Origin: an uncultured Bacteroidota bacterium
GTDB taxonomy: Bacteria; Bacteroidota; Bacteroidia; Bacteroidales; F082
Assembly: GCA_900542475.1 (NCBI GenBank)
Contig: UQNO01000012.1
Coordinates: 1-51,540 of the forward strand
DNA: 51,540 bases
Direction: 5' to 3'
A program made the position numbers and the translations under genes. Each line of letters begins with the position of its first letter. Position 1 is the first letter of the stretch. Below are positions 7,171 to 14,008 of the stretch, in pieces. Below the pieces are notes generated by a model. That model made no database searches. It worked only from the letters and a program-made list of their open reading frames with translations, and was not told where the DNA came from.

Positions 7171-9303
7171 ATGAAACCAGATTTCAAAAATATCAACATC
7201 AACGCTATACCTAAGTCACAAATCAAGGCTGATTACAAACCTGACTGGGAAACTGTTGAGCATATCAACGTGAAGCCGGCTTATACTGCCGAAGACCTTG
7301 AAAACATGGAGCATCTCAACTATGCGGCGGGTATCGCCCCATATCTTCGCGGACCTTATTCCACTATGTATGTGATGCGTCCCTGGACCGTCCGTCAGTA
7401 TGCAGGTTTCTCGACGGCTGAAGAGTCAAACGCCTTTTACCGCCGTAACATCGCCGCTGGCCAGAAGGGTCTGTCGGTGGCTTTCGACCTCGCTACTCAC
7501 CGTGGCTATGACGCTGACCATGAGCGTGTTATGGGCGATGTCGGCAAGGCAGGCGTGAGTATCTGTTCTGTTGAAGACATGAAAGTCTTGTTCGACCAGA
7601 TTCCTTTGAACAAGATGTCTGTTTCAATGACAATGAACGGTGCGGTGTTGCCGATTTTGGCATTTTACATCGTCGCCGCTTTGGAGCAAGGCGCAAAATA
7701 CGAAGAGCTTCAAGGCACTATCCAGAACGATATCTTGAAAGAATTCATGGTGCGCAACACATATATCTATCCTCCGGAGTTCTCGATGCGAATCATCGCC
7801 GACATCTTCGCGTTCACCTCGCAGAATATGCCGAAGTTCAACAGCATTTCAATTTCCGGCTACCACATGCAAGAGGCGGGCGCTACTTGCGACATAGAGT
7901 TGGCTTACACTCTCGCCGACGGCTGGGATTATCTCCGCACCGGCGTGAAGTCGGGCTTGGACATCGACGCTTTCGCTCCGCGTCTGTCGTTCTTCTGGTG
8001 CTCCGGAATGAACCATTTCATGGAGATTGCGAAGATGCGCGCGGCTCGTATGCTGTGGGCCAAGATTGTGAAGACCTTCAATCCGAAGAGCGACAAGTCG
8101 TTGGCGTTGCGTACTCACACCCAGACATCAGGCTGGTCGTTGACGGAGCAAGATCCGTTCAACAATGTGGCTCGCACCTGCATCGAGGCTATGGGAGCGG
8201 CTTTGGGTCACACACAGTCGTTGCACACCAACGCTTTGGACGAGGCTATCGCGCTTCCTACCGACTTCTCGGCGCGTATTGCGCGTAACACGCAGATTTA
8301 TATCCAGGAAGAGACCAATGTCTGCCGTGTCGTTGACCCGTGGGCAGGTTCATATTATGTTGAATCGCTGACCAAGGAGATTGCCGAGCGCGCCTGGGCT
8401 CACATCATGGAAGTCGAAGAGATGGGCGGCATGGCAAAGGCTATCGAGACGGGTCTTCCGAAGATGCGTATCGAAGAGGCCGCGGCTCGTAAGCAGGCGA
8501 GAATCGATGCCGGTTCAGAGACTATCGTCGGTATCAACAAATATCGTCTTGAGCATGAGGATAGCATTGATACTCTTGAAGTTGACAACACCGCAGTGCG
8601 CGAGTCGCAGATTCGTCGTCTGAAAGAGTTGAAAGCCAACAGAAACGAAGCTGATGTGCAGCGCTGCCTTGATGCTATCACAGAGTCTGTCAAGACAGGC
8701 AAGGGCAACCTTCTCGCTCTTGCGGTGGAAGCAGCGAAATGCCGCGCCACATTAGGTGAGATTTCAATGGCTTGCGAAAAGGTCGTTGGTCGTTATAAAG
8801 CTGTAATTCGTTCAATATCAGGAGTTTATTCTATGGAAGCAAAGGGTAATGACAAATTCGTCAAGGCACAGGCAATGGCTGATGAGTTCGCTAAAATAGA
8901 AGGTCGTCGTCCTCGCATCATGATTGCGAAGATGGGTCAAGATGGTCACGACCGTGGTGCCAAGGTTGTCGCCACAGGTTACGCCGACATAGGCTTCGAC
9001 GTGGATATGGGGCCGCTGTTCCAGACACCGGCAGAGACAGCGCGTCAGGCTGTGGAAAACGATGTCCACATCGTGGGAGTGTCGTCGTTGGCGGCAGGTC
9101 ACAAGACTCTTGTGCCGCAGGTCATAGAAGATCTCGCCAAACTCGGTCGCCCGGATATCATGGTGACAGTGGGTGGCGTTATCCCTCATCAGGATTATCA
9201 GTTCTTGTATGACGCCGGCGCAGTCGCAATCTTCGGACCCGGTACCATCGTGTCGGATTCAGCAATGAAGATGTTGGAATTGTTGTTGGCGGTACGCAGA
9301 TAA
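7171..9303 (+). CDS. mutB: Methylmalonyl-CoA mutase large (alpha) subunit
   Basis: This 710-residue catalytic subunit carries the substrate-binding TIM barrel (RPWTVRQYAGFSTAEESN and AFDLATHRGYD near the N-terminus) and a C-terminal cobalamin-binding domain. The DxHxxG motif is present as DGHDRG at about 603-608; its histidine is the lower axial ligand of B12. GVSSLAAGHKTLVP and VTVGGVIPHQD are further family landmarks. An AAAGGAG Shine-Dalgarno sequence lies about 7 bp before the ATG, stronger than at most genes here. It works as a heterodimer with the mutA product. The epimerase and MeaB-type chaperone genes are not in this window. Confidence 0.97.
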   Translation: MKPDFKNININAIPKSQIKADYKPDWETVEHINVKPAYTAEDLENMEHLNYAAGIAPYLRGPYSTMYVMRPWTVRQYAGFSTAEESNAFYRRNIAAGQKGLSVAFDLATHRGYDADHERVMGDVGKAGVSICSVEDMKVLFDQIPLNKMSVSMTMNGAVLPILAFYIVAALEQGAKYEELQGTIQNDILKEFMVRNTYIYPPEFSMRIIADIFAFTSQNMPKFNSISISGYHMQEAGATCDIELAYTLADGWDYLRTGVKSGLDIDAFAPRLSFFWCSGMNHFMEIAKMRAARMLWAKIVKTFNPKSDKSLALRTHTQTSGWSLTEQDPFNNVARTCIEAMGAALGHTQSLHTNALDEAIALPTDFSARIARNTQIYIQEETNVCRVVDPWAGSYYVESLTKEIAERAWAHIMEVEEMGGMAKAIETGLPKMRIEEAAARKQARIDAGSETIVGINKYRLEHEDSIDTLEVDNTAVRESQIRRLKELKANRNEADVQRCLDAITESVKTGKGNLLALAVEAAKCRATLGEISMACEKVVGRYKAVIRSISGVYSMEAKGNDKFVKAQAMADEFAKIEGRRPRIMIAKMGQDGHDRGAKVVATGYADIGFDVDMGPLFQTPAETARQAVENDVHIVGVSSLAAGHKTLVPQVIEDLAKLGRPDIMVTVGGVIPHQDYQFLYDAGAVAIFGPGTIVSDSAMKMLELLLAVRR

Positions 9304-9346
9304 TAATTAACAATATATGGAGAGGCGATTGCCGCATCTCTTATAT

Positions 9347-9997
9347 ATGGCGAAAAATAATTTTTATACGGTTTGGTGCGGTCGGCAAGTCGGTGTTTTC
9401 GCCTCATGGGCGGAATGCTGTCGGCAGGTCGAGGGGTTCCCTGGTGCGAAGTTCAAAGGATTTCCCACCAGAGAATCCGCCGAATCGGCGTTTAAATCGG
9501 GGCCGTCTGTGGAGACGGGTGCTAATCCGTCTCGGGGAGCGTTGAAATTGTCCACCGAGACGTGGCAATCATTGCCCGAGGGCGCGCCGAGACCCGAACC
9601 TAATGCAATAGCAGTCGATGCGGCGTGCTCCGGCAATCCGGGAAAAATGGAATACAGAGGCGTGTACGTCGCATCAGGCACGGAATTGTTTAAAAGCCCG
9701 GTGTTCGAAAACGGCACAAATAACATAGGCGAGTTTCTCGCCATCGTACACTGCCTCGCCTGGCAACAGAAAAACCGTCTCGACATACCGATCTATTCCG
9801 ACTCGCTGAACGCTCAGAAATGGGTGCGCCAGGGGCTTTGTAAAACGAAACTCGTCCAAAATGAAAAGAACAAGTATCTCTTCGAGGTGATAGCGCGAGC
9901 CGAGAAATGGCTTCACAACAACACTTTCAGAGTGCCGGTTTACAAATGGAGAACAGAAATTTGGGGTGAAATACCTGCAGATTTCGGTCGTAAGTAA
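9347..9997 (+). CDS. rnhA: Viroplasmin-domain ribonuclease H
   Basis: This 216-residue enzyme cleaves RNA in RNA-DNA hybrids. The N-terminal domain (about residues 1-50, NFYTVWCGRQVGVFASWAEC) is the caulimovirus-VI/viroplasmin hybrid-binding domain. The C-terminal half is an RNase HI fold: the carboxylates can be placed at AVDAACSGNPG (first Asp), NNIGEFLA (Glu), IYSDSLNA (Asp) and PADFGRK (last Asp). ATG at 9347 (MAKNNFYTVW) is preferred over ATG at 9317, because the domain begins directly after it. It lies 43 bp downstream of mutB on the same strand and may read through from it, though the functions are unrelated. Confidence 0.85.
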   Translation: MAKNNFYTVWCGRQVGVFASWAECCRQVEGFPGAKFKGFPTRESAESAFKSGPSVETGANPSRGALKLSTETWQSLPEGAPRPEPNAIAVDAACSGNPGKMEYRGVYVASGTELFKSPVFENGTNNIGEFLAIVHCLAWQQKNRLDIPIYSDSLNAQKWVRQGLCKTKLVQNEKNKYLFEVIARAEKWLHNNTFRVPVYKWRTEIWGEIPADFGRK

Positions 9998-10012
9998 TTA
10001 AAAATCAACGTT

Positions 10013-10771
10013 ATGATAAAATACGATACCCTTTATATCCAATGTCCTCGATGTGGCGCATGGCTCGAAGGTCATGTCGTGAGGCCGGAGATGATAAATA
10101 AATCAATATTGTATTCTGACGGTAAAACGTTGAACAACAATTACATAACCGAGCCTCAAAAGATAATAGCATGCCCGTCGTGCAGCCATTGGTTCTGGAT
10201 TAATGAGTACAAAGAGCCGGCTGTGACCTATAACAAACCCGGAGTGCCTTATTATAGTTGGAATCATTGGCGTTTCTTCGGAATACATTTCAATAGCGTG
10301 GAAGGTCGTATCTCTCTTGTGAATCATTATAAACGATGTCTGGAAGCCATTGATAATGATAGAGATAAGGAACTTTACATTCGTCGTATGATGTGGTGGG
10401 CGTACAATGATTTAGTACGAAATAACTATCAGATGCATTTTCGTTTTCTCTTTACAGGGAAGATGAGTTTCAACGTGTGGCGCAAGAACCGTATCAAGCA
10501 GTTGAAAGGCCGTCTGCTTTTTAGAAAATATCATGACGATTATGTGGCCAATATGAAGGCTTTGCTGATACTTCTGAAGGGGCGTTACACTCCCGATGAT
10601 GAAGATTACGAGGCTTCGATATTGGAAATCATAGAGTTATATCGCGAGATGGGAGAATACGACGAAGCCCAGAAAATGCTTGATACTATCCCGAGACGAA
10701 CCCATTACATTGGAAATATAGAAAAAGAAGTTAAGAGGAGACACGATTTTGTGTTTTTAGTAGCTGGTTGA
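10013..10771 (+). CDS. Uncharacterised protein with a split zinc ribbon
   Basis: I do not recognise this 252-residue protein. Two Cys pairs, CPRC (residues 11-14) and CPSC (54-57), probably make one zinc ribbon around an inserted loop. The middle is rich in Trp, Tyr and basic residues, and the C-terminal 60 residues look like helical TPR-type repeats (ILEIIELYREMGEYDEAQKM). There is no signal peptide or membrane segment, so it is probably cytoplasmic. It follows rnhA after 15 bp. Its 3' end overlaps the convergent tcdA gene by 41 bp. Confidence 0.7.
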   Translation: MIKYDTLYIQCPRCGAWLEGHVVRPEMINKSILYSDGKTLNNNYITEPQKIIACPSCSHWFWINEYKEPAVTYNKPGVPYYSWNHWRFFGIHFNSVEGRISLVNHYKRCLEAIDNDRDKELYIRRMMWWAYNDLVRNNYQMHFRFLFTGKMSFNVWRKNRIKQLKGRLLFRKYHDDYVANMKALLILLKGRYTPDDEDYEASILEIIELYREMGEYDEAQKMLDTIPRRTHYIGNIEKEVKRRHDFVFLVAG

Positions 10772-11468
10772 TGACGTGTGACGCGCAGAAGCAGCCGAAC
10801 ACCGCCGGCATGTAAGAGATGGTTCCCACAGTGGCTATTTTGTTTTGTTGTTGTTCGTCTTCCACTATGAAGGCGTCGTCAGCCACTTTCTCGGGTGAGA
10901 ACACCACCGTGATGCCTTCACGGATACCCAGTCGGTGCAGGCGTTTGCGGATATAGAAAGCCAATCGGCAGTTGTAAGACTTTGCAATGTCGCATATCTC
11001 TATTTTTGTGGGGTCGAACTTGCCGCCGGCTCCCATGCAACTCACGATATTTTGATGGTTTTGGATTGCGTAATAAAGCAGAAACACTTTAGGAGCCATG
11101 GTGTCGATGGCATCGACAACGAAGTCGAACTTTTGTGCCATCAAGTCGATAATCGATTGATCTTTAAGATATTGTGGAAGAGCATGAATCTTGATGTCGG
11201 GGTTGATGTCGCGGATGCGCTCGGCCATCACCTCTGTTTTGAGCTTCCCTATGGTGCTGTCTAACGCCAACAGCTGACGGTTTTTGTTGGTGACACTCAC
11301 GGTGTCGCTGTCAACGATAGTCATCTCTCCGATGCCTGCACGCGCAAGTTGTTCCGCCGCATACGCTCCCACGCCGCCAAGCCCGACGACTAAAACGTGC
11401 GCCCCGGCTAAACGCTCAATGCCTTCTTCACCTATTAATATATTAGTGCGTTGTTTCCAGTCTTCCAT
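10731..11468 (-). CDS. tcdA: tRNA threonylcarbamoyladenosine dehydratase (ThiF/E1 family)
   Basis: This 245-residue E1-like protein most resembles TcdA (CsdL), which uses ATP to cyclise t6A37 in tRNA. The nucleotide-binding glycine motif is VVGLGGVGAYAAEQL (about residues 26-40), followed by IVDSDTVSVTNKNRQ, the Asp/Asn-Arg site of E1 enzymes. Start at 11468 (MEDWKQRTNILIG) is chosen because TcdA proteins begin this way; a longer frame to 11534 would run deeper into tatD. It overlaps the 3' end of tatD by 26 bp and is the last gene of a gpmA-tatD-tcdA run. Other E1-type MoeB/ThiF roles are less likely given the length and sequence. Confidence 0.9.
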   Translation of the reverse strand: MEDWKQRTNILIGEEGIERLAGAHVLVVGLGGVGAYAAEQLARAGIGEMTIVDSDTVSVTNKNRQLLALDSTIGKLKTEVMAERIRDINPDIKIHALPQYLKDQSIIDLMAQKFDFVVDAIDTMAPKVFLLYYAIQNHQNIVSCMGAGGKFDPTKIEICDIAKSYNCRLAFYIRKRLHRLGIREGITVVFSPEKVADDAFIVEDEQQQNKIATVGTISYMPAVFGCFCASHVINQLLKTQNRVSS

Positions 11469-12123
11469 AATTCTCAAAAATCTGTTTGCGCAAAAAATCA
11501 ATGCCGCGCCCCGTCGATTCCGCCGCCCTTGCATAAACGTCTTTGATGTCCCTTCCCGAAACGTCGGTCTCTAAAAACAGCCTGTCCAATGGAAGGTGTT
11601 TCAAAATTTTAATAGCTTGATTTTCATCACGATACAAGACCTCGCCCAATGAAATATATATGTCGTGTTTCAGCAACTGCAGCATGGTCTCCACCGAACT
11701 GTTGAACCCGTGAATCACCCAAGACATGGTGGCTTTTGTCTTTTTTCTTATTTCGATGATTTCAGAATACGCCCTCACGCAATGAATTATCATCGGCTTG
11801 CGGTAAGTCTCTGATAATCTTACCATTTCGCCAAACACTTCGATTTGTTTTCCGAATGTTTCTTTATGGATTTTGTCGAGTCCGACTTCGCCAATTGCAA
11901 AAAAAGCGTCATTTCGACTGTCGAGGAGCGGAATGGAAAAATCCACTGCATCTGAAAGGAGTAGATTTCCCGACCCCTGTTCGTTTCGTTCGAAATGACG
12001 CTCTGTAAGGCCTTCAACTTCCCACGGATGTATTCCCCAAGTCGTGAGAATCTTCTCACCATGCTCATCAACAATCTTTATAACAGATTGATTGTCAACA
12101 TGAGTATGGATGTCAACGAACAT
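11443..12123 (-). CDS. TatD-family metal-dependent hydrolase with inserted palindromic element
   Basis: This 226-residue protein belongs to the TatD amidohydrolase family (DNase/metallohydrolase TIM barrels). Metal-binding landmarks are visible: DIHTH (residues 4-8), IGEVGLD (77-83), IIHC (about 112), VIHGFNSS and ETDVSG. The segment between GIHPW (30-34) and IGEVGLD is unusual: residues 41-73 are encoded exactly by a 98-bp palindromic element (11905-12002) that keeps the frame open. These residues (RHFERNEQGSGNLLL...) do not look like TatD sequence and may have displaced a native helix. Function may still be intact, since metal ligands flank the insertion. The gene starts 17 bp after gpmA and overlaps tcdA. 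Confidence 0.85.
   Translation of the reverse strand: MFVDIHTHVDNQSVIKIVDEHGEKILTTWGIHPWEVEGLTERHFERNEQGSGNLLLSDAVDFSIPLLDSRNDAFFAIGEVGLDKIHKETFGKQIEVFGEMVRLSETYRKPMIIHCVRAYSEIIEIRKKTKATMSWVIHGFNSSVETMLQLLKHDIYISLGEVLYRDENQAIKILKHLPLDRLFLETDVSGRDIKDVYARAAESTGRGIDFLRKQIFENYGRLETTH
11905..12002. repeat. Palindromic element inserted in frame within tatD
   Basis: The element has perfect 13-bp inverted ends, AGCGTCATTTCGA (11905-11917) and TCGAAATGACGCT (11990-12002). Inside are AGATTTCCCGAC and GACTGTCGAGGAG, as in the related intergenic element at 430-509. It corresponds to 33 codons of the minus-strand tatD gene without a stop or frameshift. This resembles palindromic elements that insert into genes in Rickettsia, but belongs to a Bacteroidota-type intergenic repeat. 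Confidence 0.75.
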
Positions 12124-12140
12124 TGGAGTTTGCCCAAGAT

Positions 12141-12887
12141 TTATTTCGCTTTGCCTTGGTTGGCGACACTTTGCATCTTTTTGGCAATTTCTTCAGGGTC
12201 GCCGAGGAAGAAGTCTTTCAACAGCTTCATGTTGTCGTCAAACTCGAAGACGTAAGGTATCGCTGTCGGGATGTTGAATTTGATGATTTCGTCTTCCCCC
12301 ATGCCTTTCAGTTCTTTCACGATGCCGCGGAGACTGTTGCCGTGCGCCACCACCATTACTTCGTTGTGACTATCAAAAGCTTTGAGAATCACTTCTTTAT
12401 AATAAGGCATGAGACGTGCGATAGTATCTTTCAACGATTCTGTGAGCGGAATCTGTTCGTCGGTCATTTCAGCGTAGCGCAGGTCCTGGCGAGGACTGTT
12501 CGGGTCGTCCATGGCGAGTGCCGGAGGCTGCACATCGAAACAACGCCTCCATCTTAACACTTGTTCTTCACCGTATTTCTTGGCCATCTCAACCTTGTTG
12601 AGTCCTTGCAACTTGCCATAGCTCTTCTCGTTGAGACGCCATGTCTTGTACACCGGCAACCAGTCCATGTCCATCATGTCGAGGATGTTGTTCAACGTCT
12701 TGATAGCTCTTTTCAAATATGAAGTGAAGCAAATCTCGGGTTTATAACCGCCTTCTTTGAGGGCTTTTCCCGCGTCGATGGCCTCCTGAATGCCTTTTTC
12801 TGATAAATCGACATTTGTCCAACCTGTGAAGAGGTTGAGCTTGTTCCATTCACTTTCGCCGTGGCGAACTAATATAAGTTTCTTCAT
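12141..12887 (-). CDS. gpmA: 2,3-bisphosphoglycerate-dependent phosphoglycerate mutase
   Basis: This 248-residue cytoplasmic enzyme interconverts 3- and 2-phosphoglycerate in glycolysis and gluconeogenesis. LVRHGESEWN (residues 6-15) holds the phospho-accepting histidine, and VVAHGNSLRG holds the second catalytic histidine. FTGWTNVDLSEKG and RRCFDVQPPA are dPGM signatures, and the length is normal. It is the first gene of a minus-strand run with tatD and tcdA, which share no obvious pathway with it. A -7 box (TAATTTTG) lies 58 bp upstream. Confidence 0.97.
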   Translation of the reverse strand: MKKLILVRHGESEWNKLNLFTGWTNVDLSEKGIQEAIDAGKALKEGGYKPEICFTSYLKRAIKTLNNILDMMDMDWLPVYKTWRLNEKSYGKLQGLNKVEMAKKYGEEQVLRWRRCFDVQPPALAMDDPNSPRQDLRYAEMTDEQIPLTESLKDTIARLMPYYKEVILKAFDSHNEVMVVAHGNSLRGIVKELKGMGEDEIIKFNIPTAIPYVFEFDDNMKLLKDFFLGDPEEIAKKMQSVANQGKAK

Positions 12888-12944
12888 AATTTGTAGTGTT
12901 AACAGTGAAAAGTGAAATTATCACTAATCAACCAAAATAGATTG

Positions 12945-12952
12945 CAAAATTA
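12945..12952 (-). promoter_or_regulatory. -7 box for gpmA operon
   Basis: TAATTTTG on the minus strand (12952 to 12945) fits the Bacteroidota -7 consensus, 58 bp before the gpmA ATG. No TTTG at the -33 position was seen. Confidence 0.5.
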
Positions 12953-13025
12953 AACATATTTTTTGATAAAAAAAATAAATAATAAAAAACTTGGTTTTTA
13001 ACATTCTTCACTCCATTCTTTTTGC

Positions 13026-13033
13026 TATTTTTG
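13026..13033 (+). promoter_or_regulatory. -7 box directly against the start codon (possible leaderless mRNA)
   Basis: TATTTTTG is followed by CATC and then the ATG of the deacetylase gene. Because Bacteroidota transcripts start a few bases after this box, the mRNA would begin at or next to the ATG. The same TATTTTTGCATCATG string precedes the lipoprotein gene at 46221 on the other strand. Confidence 0.5.
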
Positions 13034-13037
13034 CATC

Positions 13038-13661
13038 ATGAGATTGATTAAACCGTCGGGATTTTTCAGGATGTTTTATCCTTCGCTGCTTTGGCGGATG
13101 CCGGAGACAGGGGAGAAGACTGTCTATCTCACCTTCGATGACGGGCCGCATCTGCTGATAACGCCTAAAGTGCTTGAACTTTTGAGAAGTTATAACGCCA
13201 AGGCGACGTTTTTTTGTATCGGCAACAACGTGAAACAATTTCCTGAAACATTTGAATTAATCAAGAAAGAAGGACATTCTGTCGGTTGTCATACCTTTAA
13301 TCATGAAAACGGTTGGAAAAGCGGAGTTGACACTTATGTTAAATCATGCCTTGATGCGAATGAGTTGATTCGCAGCAACTTGTTTCGTCCGCCCCATGGC
13401 AAGATAAAACGTTCCCAATTAAAAAAGCTAATGGCGTTGCATTCCGCGTCCCTGCAGATAGTGGCATGGACTGTGATTGCCTACGATTGGGACCACGCCC
13501 TTTCGCCAGAAGACGTCTATCAGAACGTCATAAAAAACGCCGGCGACGGTGCGATTGTGGCTTTCCACGACAGCGTCAAGGCCTACAACAATATGATTTC
13601 AGCGTTGCCGAGAGTGTTGGAATACTATACACAAAGAGGATTTACTTTCAAATCTTTATAA
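13038..13661 (+). CDS. Polysaccharide deacetylase (NodB homology domain)
   Basis: This 207-residue protein is a carbohydrate esterase family 4 deacetylase that removes N- or O-acetyl groups from glycans such as peptidoglycan. Motifs appear in order: TFDDGP (residues 32-37) with the catalytic and metal-binding Asp pair, HTFNHE with the metal-binding histidines, RPPHGK, and FHDS with the last catalytic histidine. No signal peptide is evident; the N-terminus (LIKPSGFFRMFYPSLLW) is only moderately hydrophobic, so its compartment is uncertain. The substrate cannot be told from sequence. Confidence 0.9.
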   Translation: MRLIKPSGFFRMFYPSLLWRMPETGEKTVYLTFDDGPHLLITPKVLELLRSYNAKATFFCIGNNVKQFPETFELIKKEGHSVGCHTFNHENGWKSGVDTYVKSCLDANELIRSNLFRPPHGKIKRSQLKKLMALHSASLQIVAWTVIAYDWDHALSPEDVYQNVIKNAGDGAIVAFHDSVKAYNNMISALPRVLEYYTQRGFTFKSL

Positions 13662-13727
13662 TAATTTCTTGCGGAATACGCACGAAAAGGAATCTTTGTT
13701 TTTTGATATTTGTAACCCGACAAAACA

Positions 13728-13762
13728 AAACACCCTGTAAATCAATAACTTACAGGGTGTTT
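13728..13762 (-). terminator. Intrinsic terminator after tRNA-Glu
   Basis: A perfect 13-bp stem is formed by AAACACCCTGTAA (13728-13740) and TTACAGGGTGTTT (13750-13762) around a 9-base loop. On the minus strand it begins 2 bp after the encoded CCA end of tRNA-Glu and is followed by the T-rich TTTGTTTTG, which suits an intrinsic terminator in that direction. Confidence 0.85.
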
Positions 13763-13767
13763 CTTGG

Positions 13768-13839
13768 TATCGGGTAAGGGAATCGAACCCTTATTTCGAC
13801 AGTGAGAGTGTCGTTACCTAACCGTTAGTAGAACCCGAC
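13768..13839 (-). tRNA. tRNA-Glu (anticodon CTC)
   Basis: The minus strand folds into a 72-nt cloverleaf. The acceptor is GTCGGGT/ACCCGAT with a G-U closing pair, the anticodon stem is CGACA/TGTCG around CTCTCAC, and the T-arm is AAGGG-TTCGATT-CCCTT. The anticodon is CTC at 13804-13806, reading GAG (Glu). The discriminator is A, and CCA is encoded directly after it (13765-13767). Confidence 0.93.
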
Positions 13840-13910
13840 CTCAATTGCGCTGCAAAAATACAAAAAAAAATTAAAAACAAAACATTTTTGTGATTTTTTT
13901 TAAAAAAATT

Positions 13911-14008
13911 AGTCTTTAGTCCTTGGACATGGTATTTCGGCAATTTTTGCCAAATCTAATAATCCAAAGACTAAAGACTAAATACTAAAGACCGAGACTA
14001 AAGACTTT
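13911..14008. repeat. Inverted repeat and direct repeats of ACTAAAGACT
   Basis: AGTCTTTAGTCCTTGGA (13911-13927) and TCCAAAGACTAAAGACT (13963-13979) form a 17-bp inverted repeat with one mismatch. The loop contains a smaller hairpin, GGCAATTTTTGCC. Further copies of ACTAAAGACT-like sequence continue to about 14008, overlapping the end of the deiminase gene. It may terminate that minus-strand gene, or be a local expansion of a short repeat. The rest of the tRNA-to-deiminase gap (13840-13910) is A/T-rich with nothing recognisable. Confidence 0.6.
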
